Source: Prosthecobacter sp. (GTDB lineage: Bacteria; Verrucomicrobiota; Verrucomicrobiia; Verrucomicrobiales; Verrucomicrobiaceae). Taken from it: a stretch of DNA of 8,640 nucleotides. The position numbers and the translations under genes are program-made. Below the pieces are notes generated by a model, which saw nothing but the letters and a program-made list of their open reading frames with translations, ran no database searches and was not told the origin of the DNA. Of the stretch, positions 1-6,991 are shown piece by piece. Location of the stretch: the NCBI GenBank assembly GCA_020216965.1, contig JAIWOJ010000059.1:1-8640 (forward strand), given 5' to 3'. The stretch's first letter is position 1. The number at the start of each line of letters is the position of its first letter.

Positions 1-2103
1 CGCATGGTCTTGCTGCATGGCTGCAAAGCCAAGAGTGGTTTGGCGTTTGATCTGCTCAGCACCAACGTTGGAGGTAAGGATGACGATGGTGTTCCGAAAG
101 TCGATTTTGCGCCCGAAGTTGTCGGTCACCTGGCCTTCTTCCAGAATCTGAAGAAGAAGGTGCATCACGTCTGGGTGAGCTTTTTCGATTTCGTCAAAAA
201 GCACGACGGAATAGGGCCGACGGCGCACCGCCTCAGAGAGCTGTCCGCCCTCTTCATAGCCAACATAGCCAGGAGGGGCACCGATCAGGCGGCTGGCGGT
301 GTGCTTCTCCATATACTCAGACATGTCTAGCTGGATGAGCGCCTCAGCGCTGCCAAACATAAATTCTGCCAGATTCTTCGCCAAGAAGGTTTTGCCGACG
401 CCGGTGGGGCCTAAGAACAAGAAGCTGCCGATCGGGCGGCGTGGGTCTTTGAGGTCGGCGCGGCTACGGCGCAAAGCTTTGCTGATGGCAATAACAGCTT
501 CGTCTTGGCCGATGACTTTGCCTTTCAGTTCCTCCTCCATTTTCAGGAGCTTGGCGGCCTCTGCCTGCTCCATGCGCTGCAGGGGCACTCCAGTCCACTT
601 GGAGACGACCGCCATCACATCATCTTCACTGACGGTGACGGTGTTTTCTTGATTGTTCTGCCGCCAGTGGGTGAGGATGTCATCGTAGCGCTTTTTCGCG
701 TTCTTTTCGCGATCTCGGAGGCGCGCTGCTTTTTCAAAGTCCTGATCTTTGATGCAGCTTTCTTTCTCGACGCGGATTTGTTCGATTTCGGCATCGATTT
801 CTTTGAGCTCGGGTGGGCGGGTCATCGCAGCGATGCGGCAGCGTGAACCGGCCTCATCCATGATATCGATCGCCTTATCGGGAAGGAAGCGTGAGGTGAG
901 GTAGCGGGAACTGAGCTGGACGGCTTGGCGGATGGCCTCGTCTGTGTAGGTGGCCTTGTGGTGCATTTCATATTTGCCCTTCAGCCCCATGAGGATCTTG
1001 ATGGCATCTTCTACCGATGGCTCCTCGACTTTGACTTGCTGAAAGCGGCGCTCAAGCGCGCTGTCTTTTTCGATGTATTTGCGATATTCGTTGAGTGTGG
1101 TGGCACCGATGACCTGCATCTCACCGCGGCTGAGGGCGGGCTTGATGATATTGCTGGCATCCATCGTGCCTTCGGCAGAGCCAGCACCTACCATGGTGTG
1201 TAGCTCATCAATGAAAAGGATGACGTTCTTGGTGCGACGGATTTCGTCCATCACGGCTTTGATCCGTTCCTCAAATTGTCCGCGATATTTGGTCCCAGCG
1301 ACCATGAGGGCGAGGTCTAGGGTGATGACGCGCTTTTCACGCAGGATTTCTGGCACGTTGCCGTTGACGATTTCCTGAGCGAGCCCTTCCACGATGGCGG
1401 TTTTCCCCACGCCGGCTTCGCCAATGAGCACGGGGTTATTTTTGGTGCGGCGGCAGAGGATTTGAATGACGCGGGCGATCTCCTCACTACGACCAATGAC
1501 GGGGTCCATCTCTCCCTGCTGGGCCAGCTCAGTGAGGTCCCGACCAAAGGCTTTAAGGGCTGGGGTTTTTTCGTTTCTGCGTTTCTTTTTGCCGCTCTCA
1601 GGATCGCTTTTTCCATCGGGGGTCACGGCCTCGCTAGCCTCATCTTCTTCCTCTTCGCCAGAGCTGAAGTTTGGGTCTAGCTCGCGCAGGATTTCATTGC
1701 GTGCTTTATCAAGGTTGACGTCAAGATCACGAAGCACCTGAGCGGCTACGCCTTCGCCTTCGCGCAGCAGACCTAGCAGGATGTGCTCTGTGCCGACGTA
1801 ACTGTGGGTGAGGGCTTTGGCTTCTTTACTAGCGAGCGCCAGCACTTTTTTGACGCGGGGGGTGTAGGGGATGTTTCCTACCATTTTGGTCTCAGGACCG
1901 GAGCCAACTTTCTGCTCGACGTGTAGGCGCACAGTTTCGAGGTCAAGGCCGAGCTTGCCGAGCACGTTCACGGCGACTCCCTGGCCGAGTTTGATCAGGC
2001 CCAAGAGGATGTGCTCTGTGCCCACATAGTTGTGGTTAAAGCGATCGGCTTCTTTGCGGGCGAGGGCGAGAACTTGTTGGGCGCGTGGTGTGAAATTGTT
2101 CAT
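1..2103 (-). CDS. clpC: ATP-dependent Clp protease ATP-binding subunit ClpC (3' end outside window)
   Basis: This is a Hsp100/Clp AAA+ unfoldase that threads proteins into the ClpP peptidase in the cytoplasm. 701 codons are present; family members are usually about 810-850 residues, so only the C-terminal part is cut off by the window edge. Two Clp_N repeats occupy about residues 1-70 and 77-145, each with [14 protein letters not shown] domain 1 has Walker A GEAGVGKT (228-235), Walker B ending DE (299-300) and arginine-finger RR (352-353). A UVR-type coiled middle segment at about 440-475 marks it as ClpC rather than ClpB or ClpA. AAA domain 2 has GPTGVGKT (565-572) and DE (637-638). An LGF tripeptide (691-693) sits where the ClpP-binding loop is expected, so it probably works with ClpP. 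The start gives [15 protein letters not shown], matching the family N-terminus, but no clear Shine-Dalgarno precedes it. It is the last visible gene of the minus-strand block. Confidence 0.97.
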   Translation of the reverse strand, partial: MNNFTPRAQQVLALARKEADRFNHNYVGTEHILLGLIKLGQGVAVNVLGKLGLDLETVRLHVEQKVGSGPETKMVGNIPYTPRVKKVLALASKEAKALTHSYVGTEHILLGLLREGEGVAAQVLRDLDVNLDKARNEILRELDPNFSSGEEEEDEASEAVTPDGKSDPESGKKKRRNEKTPALKAFGRDLTELAQQGEMDPVIGRSEEIARVIQILCRRTKNNPVLIGEAGVGKTAIVEGLAQEIVNGNVPEILREKRVITLDLALMVAGTKYRGQFEERIKAVMDEIRRTKNVILFIDELHTMVGAGSAEGTMDASNIIKPALSRGEMQVIGATTLNEYRKYIEKDSALERRFQQVKVEEPSVEDAIKILMGLKGKYEMHHKATYTDEAIRQAVQLSSRYLTSRFLPDKAIDIMDEAGSRCRIAAMTRPPELKEIDAEIEQIRVEKESCIKDQDFEKAARLRDREKNAKKRYDDILTHWRQNNQENTVTVSEDDVMAVVSKWTGVPLQRMEQAEAAKLLKMEEELKGKVIGQDEAVIAISKALRRSRADLKDPRRPIGSFLFLGPTGVGKTFLAKNLAEFMFGSAEALIQLDMSEYMEKHTASRLIGAPPGYVGYEEGGQLSEAVRRRPYSVVLFDEIEKAHPDVMHLLLQILEEGQVTDNFGRKIDFRNTIVILTSNVGAEQIKRQTTLGFAAMQQDHA
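1778..2022 (-). repeat. Intragenic direct repeat in the Clp_N coding region
   Basis: An identical 17-base string (AGGATGTGCTCTGTGCC on the plus strand) occurs at 1778-1794 and 2006-2022, exactly 228 bp or 76 codons apart. It encodes the conserved GTEHILL core of the two Clp_N repeats of clpC. This is expected from the internal duplication in the family and is not a mobile or regulatory repeat. Confidence 0.8.
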
Positions 2104-2151
2104 CGAAGTGGTAACGATAGGAAAGCCGCGGTGGCGTCTTTGTTTGATGAA

Positions 2152-2179
2152 AATTTAGGCCGCTGCTCCCTCGTTGCAA
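2152..2179 (-). promoter_or_regulatory. Possible sigma70-type promoter for clpC
   Basis: On the minus strand, TTGCAA (2179-2174) is followed after 16 bases by TAAATT (2157-2152). Each hexamer matches the sigma70 consensus at 4 of 6 positions. Initiation would give a 5' leader of roughly 40 bases before the clpC ATG at 2103. It lies just downstream of a weak terminator for the zinc-ribbon gene, which fits separate expression of clpC. This is a weak, position-based call; promoter hexamers in this phylum are not well defined. Confidence 0.3.
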
Positions 2180-2199
2180 GCCCCCCTCCTGAATTTTGC

Positions 2200-2223
2200 A
2201 AAAAGAGGCGAGGTGTAGCGCCT
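2200..2223 (-). terminator. Weak rho-independent terminator after the zinc-ribbon gene
   Basis: Read on the minus strand, AGGCG (2223-2219), an 8-base loop and CGCCT (2210-2206) form a 5-bp GC-rich stem. One C and then a run of five T (2204-2200) follow. It starts 4 bases beyond the stop codon of the zinc-ribbon gene. The stem is short, so efficiency is uncertain. An alternative hairpin (AGCGCC 2217-2222 with GGCGCT 2233-2238) competes for the same bases and holds the stop codon in its loop. Confidence 0.4.
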
Positions 2224-2226
2224 AGG

Positions 2227-2520
2227 TCAAAGGGCGCTGAGAAGCCAGCCGATGAGCATGACAATCAGGAGAACCACCCCAACGGCTCTCCAAAAGGCTT
2301 CTCTGTTGGCGGCGGGACTTTTTGAGGTTCTTTGTCCAAATTCAGTCGCGATGAATTCATCGTAGTCAAAGTCGTCCGTCGGTAAGTCGAGGCCGTCTTC
2401 ATCTGCCTCCTGGCTCCATCCAGACTTGGCGCATGAGCCGCAATTACCACAAGCCAGGGCTCCGCGCGGCACCCATTCGCCACAGTTTGGGCACTGACCT
2501 GGAGGCTTGAACCGAGCCAT
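2227..2520 (-). CDS. Small zinc-ribbon protein with C-terminal membrane anchor
   Basis: A 97-residue protein of unknown function. The N-terminus carries cysteines at 10, 13, 24, 27 and 30 (CPNC, ten residues, then CGNCGSC), a zinc-ribbon-like cluster that probably binds one Zn2+. An acidic linker follows at about 38-60, rich in Asp and Glu. Residues about 77-95 are a single hydrophobic segment (VGVVLLIVMLIGWLLSAL), consistent with a tail anchor and the ribbon facing the cytoplasm. There is no signal peptide. The start lies 20 bp after the sufT stop with a weak AGG six bases ahead of the ATG, so co-transcription with sufT is likely. I recall similar short proteins in Verrucomicrobia but cannot name a family. 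A link to metal or Fe-S handling is suggested only by its neighbour. Confidence 0.8.
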   Translation of the reverse strand: MARFKPPGQCPNCGEWVPRGALACGNCGSCAKSGWSQEADEDGLDLPTDDFDYDEFIATEFGQRTSKSPAANREAFWRAVGVVLLIVMLIGWLLSAL

Positions 2521-2540
2521 CGCCTGTTGTGTGTTTGTGC

Positions 2541-3098
2541 TTAGATCATTCCCAACTTCATTTTACCTTCGATGGAAATCATGCCCTGGTTCCAGGGGGG
2601 CTCCCAGACGAGTTCTACAGCGGCGTCATCCATTTCCTCAATGGTCATAATCCTGCTTTGAGCATCTGCCGCGATGGTCGGCCCCATGCCGCAGCCTGGG
2701 GCGGTGAGCGTCATTTTCACCAAGGCTTTGTTTTTGCCATCTTCCGTTTGTTCCACTTTACAGTCGTACACCAGGCCGAGATCCACGATGTTCACTGGAA
2801 TTTCTGGATCATAGACGTTCCTAAGCTGGTTCCACACCTGGGCTTCCAGTTCGGTTGCGTCTTCAGGGATGTTAGAAGAGCCACCTGCTTGTTCCTTTTT
2901 TTCAGCTTCAGGGTCAATGCCAAGTGCATCAGCGTCTTTTGCGCTGATGCGCGCTAGGCCGAAATCGGTCGCTACCGTGTAGGTGCCTCCAAGAGATTGG
3001 GTGATAATGACCTTGAGGCCGAGGGGTAAGGTGATGGCGTCACCACTGGGAATCTGGATCGCTTCGACTTCGCGTTTGAGTTCGATGGAGGAATGCAT
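2541..3098 (-). CDS. sufT: SufT-type Fe-S cluster assembly protein (MIP18/DUF59)
   Basis: A 185-residue cytoplasmic protein of the long SufT type. It is an accessory factor in iron-sulphur cluster maturation, probably helping deliver clusters to apo-proteins. The N-terminal part (about 10-60) has the SufT-specific segment with LPLGLKVIITQSLGGTYTV. The C-terminal MIP18/DUF59 domain spans about 84-182, with DPEIPVNIVDLGLVYD (97-112) and TAPGCGMGP (132-140) containing the conserved Cys136. The ATG at 3098 was chosen because it gives MHSSIELKREVEAI, matching the family. The frame stays open to 3230, but those codons overlap the end of the transporter gene and look non-coding. No strong Shine-Dalgarno is visible. 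The gene follows the SulP gene after 103 bp and precedes the zinc-ribbon gene by 20 bp. No sufBCDS genes are in view. Confidence 0.93.
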   Translation of the reverse strand: MHSSIELKREVEAIQIPSGDAITLPLGLKVIITQSLGGTYTVATDFGLARISAKDADALGIDPEAEKKEQAGGSSNIPEDATELEAQVWNQLRNVYDPEIPVNIVDLGLVYDCKVEQTEDGKNKALVKMTLTAPGCGMGPTIAADAQSRIMTIEEMDDAAVELVWEPPWNQGMISIEGKMKLGMI

Positions 3099-3159
3099 GG
3101 GCTGGGCGGGTTCCGGATTTAGAAAGGGAAAACGTTGCCGGTTCTTGGATGGATGGGGC

Positions 3160-3187
3160 AGAATGCAGCCCAAGCATACCCTGTCAA
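3160..3187 (-). promoter_or_regulatory. Possible promoter ahead of sufT
   Basis: The 103-bp gap between the SulP stop and the sufT start contains a perfect TTGACA on the minus strand (3187-3182). Sixteen bases later comes CATTCT (3165-3160), only 3 of 6 against TATAAT. If used, it would give sufT and the zinc-ribbon gene a transcript independent of the ligase-SulP pair, with a leader of about 55 bases. The -35 is good and the -10 poor, so this is tentative. Confidence 0.25.
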
Positions 3188-3201
3188 CCAGCCCTGGAGG
3201 T

Positions 3202-5076
3202 TCACGGATGCTTCTTTTTGCTTGGATCAAAGAAGATTTTCACGTCTGCTTCAGTGGTACCGAGCAGCGTTTGGGCTCTTTTGAGGGCGTTTCGGGTTGC
3301 GAGGTTAGGATTCGCGGTGCTGGCTGGAAAAATATTTTCCCTGCCAATCACCTCAACCAAGCCAGAGTCGCGAAGGACACGGTGCACGTCTTTCATGACC
3401 CCGCTGATCAGCAGCTCCCGCCCTTCCTTACGCAGCAGGCGCACGAGATCCTCAAGGGCTAACACACAGGTGGCATCCAGGTGACGTGCGTTTTTCAGCC
3501 GCAGGATGATGACACGGAGATTTGGATCCGCGCAGGTGCGCTGGATTTGCGTCCGAAAAAGGTCAGCCGCCCCAAAAAAAAGCTCACCTTCCACATGCAC
3601 AATCGAGACAGCGGGGTTCTGCCTCGTGCCGTTTCCTCCCGCCTCTGCGAGGTCGCCTTCCTGATTGAACTCATATTCCACAAGGCGTGGCTGGCTGGCC
3701 TTTCGCAAGTACAGCATGACGGACACGCCTACGCCGGTGAAAATGGCGACATGCAGGGGGACCATGAGCGTGGCAGCTAATGTCGTGAGAAAGACGAGCG
3801 CGTCGGAACCAGTCGCGCTCAGGCACACGCGAATGTGGCGGCGATTGATGAGCGATACCGCCACACAGATGATCAAAACGGCGAGTGAGGCGCGTGGCAG
3901 ATAACCCACGAGCCGTCCCAGAAGCAGCGCCCCAGCTAGGCAGAAGACCCCATTGAAAAAGGCAGCGACTGGTGTCCGCGCCCCGGCTTGGTAGTTCAGC
4001 GCACTGCGTGTCAATGAGCCTGAGCTTGGCATACCACTTAAATAGGCGCAGGCAAGATTCGTCACGCCCAAGCTGAACATGTCCTGATTTGGGTCAACTC
4101 GATGACCTGTCACACTCGCTAGAGTCTTGCTCATGGATGCATTTTCCAAAGTTGCCAGAAATGCTAGGGCGACAGCTAAGCCAAAAAGGTGGCTAAAGTC
4201 AGAAAAGAACCTAGGAGAAACAAAGTCAGGAAAGGCGGGAAGGAGATCCATGATGCCAAAGCGTGCGTCAGCGTAGGTGGCGATTTCCATGCCGAGTTTT
4301 GCTGCCAGGGCTGCAAGCAGGGAGGAAAAAATCAAACTTAGCGCCAGGACAGGCCAGCGTGGGCGCAGATGTCTCAGGACCGCATAAATCACAGCCGTGG
4401 TAGCAGCGACAGCGAGGCTTTGCCAATGTGACTCCAGCAGATGAGTGCAAAGATGCATCAGGATCCCAGGTAGCGTTCGCCGTTGGAAAGTGGTGCCATC
4501 TTCGAGGACCACGGTCATTGAAACATCCATGATGACAGCCAACTGGCTAGTGATAATGAGCAGGGAAGCCCCCGTCACATACGCCACGACTACCGTGCGG
4601 CTGATGTATTGCGCAAGCTCAGCCACTCGCAGAAAGGCACCAAAGAGGAGCAAGGTGCCAACCATAAAAACTAAAAGGGGCATCATTCCCGCGCGCTCAA
4701 GTTGCGGCTGTGCGGAAAAAAAAGAGAAAACCATAAATGCAGTGGCATTCGTTGGCCCCAGCACCGTGTAGCGTGAGCTGCTAAAAAGGGATCCCACGAT
4801 GCCGGAGACAGCGCTGCACATGGTGCCAGCCTGAAGTGGCAATCCAGCCAGCGCGGCGTAGGCCATCCCTTGCGGCAGATCTAGCAGCGAAACAGAAAGG
4901 GCAGCGCGCAGGTCGGCACGCAACCGTTTTGGACCATAGCCAGAAAACCAGCGCCGGAAGGGCAGGGGATCCAAAGTGCTTTCAGCCAACGTCCTGCGTA
5001 GCCAGCACCTGCCAAGCCAAAGCAAATGCCCCACGATGTGGCGAAAAGAAGGAGAATGCTGCGGATCACCAGACAC
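3202..5076 (-). CDS. SulP (SLC26-like) family anion transporter with STAS domain
   Basis: A 624-residue inner-membrane transporter of the SulP family, which moves sulphate, bicarbonate or other anions, usually with Na+ or H+. Hydrophobic transmembrane segments fill about 58-455. Family hallmarks are LPQGMAYAALAGLPLQAG (67-84), SSRYTVLGPTNATA (100-113), and ATLENASMSKTLASVTGHRVDPNQ (308-331, read across the conserved region) with GSLTRSALNYQAGARTP (353-369). A cytoplasmic STAS domain covers about 488-585 and includes the conserved HLDATCV (532-538). The segment after TM1 departs from the classic sulphate-transporter signature (GPTN instead of the common GPTA/GPVA), so the substrate cannot be assigned. 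The start is a GTG, forced by the frame: no other start occurs before residue 71, and a near-perfect Shine-Dalgarno precedes it. It follows the ligase gene by 3 bp. Confidence 0.92.
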   Translation of the reverse strand: MSGDPQHSPSFRHIVGHLLWLGRCWLRRTLAESTLDPLPFRRWFSGYGPKRLRADLRAALSVSLLDLPQGMAYAALAGLPLQAGTMCSAVSGIVGSLFSSSRYTVLGPTNATAFMVFSFFSAQPQLERAGMMPLLVFMVGTLLLFGAFLRVAELAQYISRTVVVAYVTGASLLIITSQLAVIMDVSMTVVLEDGTTFQRRTLPGILMHLCTHLLESHWQSLAVAATTAVIYAVLRHLRPRWPVLALSLIFSSLLAALAAKLGMEIATYADARFGIMDLLPAFPDFVSPRFFSDFSHLFGLAVALAFLATLENASMSKTLASVTGHRVDPNQDMFSLGVTNLACAYLSGMPSSGSLTRSALNYQAGARTPVAAFFNGVFCLAGALLLGRLVGYLPRASLAVLIICVAVSLINRRHIRVCLSATGSDALVFLTTLAATLMVPLHVAIFTGVGVSVMLYLRKASQPRLVEYEFNQEGDLAEAGGNGTRQNPAVSIVHVEGELFFGAADLFRTQIQRTCADPNLRVIILRLKNARHLDATCVLALEDLVRLLRKEGRELLISGVMKDVHRVLRDSGLVEVIGRENIFPASTANPNLATRNALKRAQTLLGTTEADVKIFFDPSKKKHP

Positions 5077-5079
5077 AGG

Positions 5080-5087
5080 TCACCTCC
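5080..5087 (-). promoter_or_regulatory. Strong ribosome binding site overlapping the upstream stop codon
   Basis: On the minus strand GGAGGTGA (5087-5080) matches the anti-Shine-Dalgarno strongly, six bases from GGAGG to the GTG start at 5076. Its last three bases are the TGA stop of the ligase gene, so the ribosome finishing the ligase sits on this site. It settles the transporter start and implies translational coupling. It is by far the strongest Shine-Dalgarno in the window. Confidence 0.85.
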
Positions 5088-6468
5088 CGAAGAGCGCCTT
5101 GGGCGCATTGGCAAAGGCTGCCCCATGCCTGGCGGAGGCGATGACGAGTGGCGTCCAGAAAAGCAACATCTCAAACCGCGGCACACTCAGCATGGTACAA
5201 AGGCTATCCCCATCAAAAACCATGCCCACCAGGCCAAACACAGCCAGGACCAGCCATAGCGCCTCTCCCTCCACGGCCAGTCGCCAAGCTCTAACGAGTC
5301 CCCAGCCTGTCAAAAAGAGTAGGCCAAGAAGCGAGAGTACCCCTCCGCGCACCAAACTGTCGAGATAAACGCTATGCAGGTGTTCTGGGTTCCACCAGAG
5401 CCCGCAGGACCACGCATCATTCGCTGACCATAATCCCTTACCTAGCAGCCAGTCACGCCAAGTCGTCATGCTGCTTAGAGCGCCAGCATAAATGGCAAAC
5501 CGGCCATTATCGCCGCGCTCTAGCAGCCGAAGTGCAGGATTGGGAGGAATGACGCCAAAATCCTGGATGCGTGAATGAACCACCTCTGCCTCTACCCCGA
5601 GATCAGCAGCGACCTCCTTTGCGGCTAGGTAGCTTACGACGGGGGCTGCTAGCTGGAAAATGGCGACGCAACCCGCAAAAAGAATGACAGGTCGCCAGGC
5701 GGCTCGCCAGCCCTGCGGTAGGAACCACACTAAATGAGCTGCGGTAAGCGCTAACAGAGCGCCTCGGCTCAGCGTCAATAGAGTGGCGATGTTCAAAAGC
5801 ACAGACGCAATCAACCAAGATGCCTTTTTCCAAGACGCAGACCCCTTGGCAGACTCTCGCCACTCCCAAGCAGCCCACACGGCGGCAAAACCAAAGGTCA
5901 TCCCCGTGCATACCGTGTTCCAGCCACCGTAAATGAACCAATTTTTCAAAGGCACGCCGATGTGCGCGTCCTCCTTCAAACCGTAAAAAATAATCATGCT
6001 AGTGGATGCCGTCAGGACAGCGGAAAGAACGACAGACAAGCCCATCCATGAGGGCGCGCGTGGGTGCTTAGCCGCCTGCCACAGTAAGCTGATCATCACC
6101 ATCATTAAGAGCATTCCCGCCCACCCCAAGGTAAATGACTCTAGCGTCATCCCCGGAGACTCTATCACACTGGATCTCGCGAGCCCCAGACCGAGCCAAG
6201 TAGCGGCTCCCTGCATCCAGGGATCCCTGCGCCACCCTTCCAGCAGCGACCTGCGTCCTTCGGTCAGCAACATTAGCCATGCTGTGCAAAACAGCACCCA
6301 TCCAGCCTGCAACCATTGATTATGCATCGCATAATACCCCAGCAAAAAACCGATCACGGCTCCGGTCACTAGCCTTGAGCGAACTTGGGCGTCCTCCGCC
6401 GTAGTGACAGCACTAACGGCCAGACGCCAAGTCAAGGCGGGGGGCTCTGGAGCAGGATTTTCAGCCAT
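5080..6468 (-). CDS. O-antigen ligase/polymerase family (Wzy_C) membrane protein
   Basis: A polytopic inner-membrane protein of about 462 residues in the WaaL/Wzy superfamily, which joins or polymerises lipid-linked glycans on the periplasmic face. Around ten or more hydrophobic segments are visible, from about 33-48 to 429-446. Family features are TLSRGALLAL (232-241), a large polar loop at about 280-365, RGDNGRFAIYAGAL (318-331), WLLGKGLW (340-347), and the Wzy_C motif HLHSVYLDSLVRGGVLSLLG (363-382) with its His residues. Ligase or polymerase activity cannot be told apart from sequence alone. The start is uncertain. ATG at 6468 gives a short polar N-terminus; in-frame ATGs at 6513 and 6558 would add 15 or 30 residues. 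The frame is open to 6990, but that part overlaps rpmE antisense. None of the three has a good Shine-Dalgarno. It heads the minus-strand block. Confidence 0.85.
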   Translation of the reverse strand: MAENPAPEPPALTWRLAVSAVTTAEDAQVRSRLVTGAVIGFLLGYYAMHNQWLQAGWVLFCTAWLMLLTEGRRSLLEGWRRDPWMQGAATWLGLGLARSSVIESPGMTLESFTLGWAGMLLMMVMISLLWQAAKHPRAPSWMGLSVVLSAVLTASTSMIIFYGLKEDAHIGVPLKNWFIYGGWNTVCTGMTFGFAAVWAAWEWRESAKGSASWKKASWLIASVLLNIATLLTLSRGALLALTAAHLVWFLPQGWRAAWRPVILFAGCVAIFQLAAPVVSYLAAKEVAADLGVEAEVVHSRIQDFGVIPPNPALRLLERGDNGRFAIYAGALSSMTTWRDWLLGKGLWSANDAWSCGLWWNPEHLHSVYLDSLVRGGVLSLLGLLFLTGWGLVRAWRLAVEGEALWLVLAVFGLVGMVFDGDSLCTMLSVPRFEMLLFWTPLVIASARHGAAFANAPKALFGR

Positions 6469-6669
6469 GAAGCGGGAGAATGCTATCGTTACACCATGCA
6501 AGGTCTTTGTCATCACCAGCTTTCGCTGCTGTGGACGGATCTCCAACAGAGTTGACATGCTAAATTGCCTGTTGACCACACGTCCTTGTGTGCCAGACTC
6601 CGCCCCCTCACGCTCCGCTGAATGCCATTTTGCGCCTCGACGGATAACGTGATCCCCACACTCACCTTT
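6469..6669. other. Divergent intergenic region between the ligase gene and rpmE
   Basis: About 110-200 bp, depending on which ligase start is used, must hold promoters for both directions. I see no clean -35/-10 pair on either strand. A TTGACA at 6552-6557 (plus) has no -10 at a suitable distance. Two small symmetric elements lie inside: CACAC/GTGTG at 6577-6592 with a 6-base loop, and an imperfect 14-bp palindrome at 6642-6655. Confidence 0.6.
6642..6655. promoter_or_regulatory. Imperfect palindrome just upstream of rpmE
   Basis: The 14-mer GGATAACGTGATCC is symmetric (GGATnACGTnATCC) apart from one mismatched pair, and ends 14 bases before the rpmE ATG. It could be an operator or a small leader hairpin. 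L31 genes are Zur-regulated in some bacteria for paralogue switching, but this does not resemble the known Zur box, so no regulator is proposed. Confidence 0.25.
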
Positions 6670-6912
6670 ATGAAAGCCGAAGGCCACCCGACTACCTACG
6701 AAACATCCATCACCTGCACTTGTGGAACTGTTTATCAAACACGTTCTACGGTGCAAAATCTCCGCATTGGTATTTGTGCCGCCTGCCACCCCTTCTTTAC
6801 GGGCGAACAGCGATTCGTCGACACAGCCGGACGAGTAGATAAATTTGCCCAGCGCTACGGTAGCACCCGTGCCCGACGCGCCGCACCTAAACTTAGCGAC
6901 GCATCCGCTTAA
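6670..6912 (+). CDS. rpmE: 50S ribosomal protein L31 (zinc-binding form)
   Basis: An 80-residue L31 protein, a component of the large ribosomal subunit that contributes to an intersubunit bridge. It keeps the zinc ligands of the C+ type: Cys16, Cys18, Cys36 and Cys39 (TCTCG and ICAACHPFF). It also has the family motifs TRSTV (24-28), [20 protein letters not shown] (40-59) and a basic tail. It is a little longer than the usual 65-75 residues, because of the Ala/Arg-rich end [14 protein letters not shown]. The ATG at 6670 was chosen because [11 protein letters not shown] matches the family start. An upstream in-frame ATG at 6622 would add 16 unrelated residues. No Shine-Dalgarno is visible. A terminator hairpin follows 27 bp after the stop. 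Confidence 0.96.
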   Translation: MKAEGHPTTYETSITCTCGTVYQTRSTVQNLRIGICAACHPFFTGEQRFVDTAGRVDKFAQRYGSTRARRAAPKLSDASA

Positions 6913-6938
6913 CGCCGCCAAAATCCACCCTTTAGCAG

Positions 6939-6976
6939 CATCGCGGACGCCCCAGAGGTTTCCGCGATGTTTGTTT
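6939..6976 (+). terminator. Rho-independent terminator of rpmE / possible ilvE attenuator
   Basis: CATCGCGGA (6939-6947) pairs perfectly with TCCGCGATG (6961-6969) around a 13-base loop. A G-T and an A-T pair can extend the stem at the base. The T-rich tract TTTGTTT (6970-6976) follows directly. This is the best intrinsic terminator in the window and lies 27 bp after the rpmE stop. Its T-tract abuts the ilvE ribosome site (AGGGA, 6977-6981), so it is also part of any ilvE transcript started upstream. Confidence 0.75.
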
Positions 6977-6981
6977 AGGGA
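6977..6981 (+). promoter_or_regulatory. Ribosome binding site of ilvE
   Basis: AGGGA sits 10 bases before the ATG at 6992 and favours that start over the in-frame ATG at 7013, which has no comparable site. It begins at the base after the T-tract of the preceding hairpin, so formation of the hairpin could affect ribosome access. Confidence 0.5.
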
Positions 6982-6991
6982 CCATTTCAAA

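Noticed and set aside
4..2100. Several plus-strand ORFs of 70-117 residues across 4-2325
   Set aside because: They are antisense shadows of clpC and the zinc-ribbon gene, with no recognisable domain or codon pattern of their own.
3099..3230. Upstream extension of sufT (44 extra residues starting MIQAKRSIREPPG)
   Set aside because: It overlaps the end of the SulP gene and has no resemblance to the SufT N-terminus. The internal ATG at 3098 gives the normal family start.
6552..6580. Perfect TTGACA on the plus strand as an rpmE promoter
   Set aside because: No acceptable -10 hexamer occurs 16-18 bases downstream, and it coincides with one of the possible ligase start codons on the other strand.
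6559..6990. Long N-terminal extension of the O-antigen ligase ORF up to 6990
   Set aside because: This part is antisense to rpmE and the terminator, is Cys/Gly/Ser-rich without membrane segments, and goes beyond the normal family length.
6845..6991. In-frame N-terminal extension of ilvE
   Set aside because: It overlaps the rpmE 3' end in another frame and crosses the terminator hairpin. Class IV aminotransferases begin close to the LIYLDGKLV segment.
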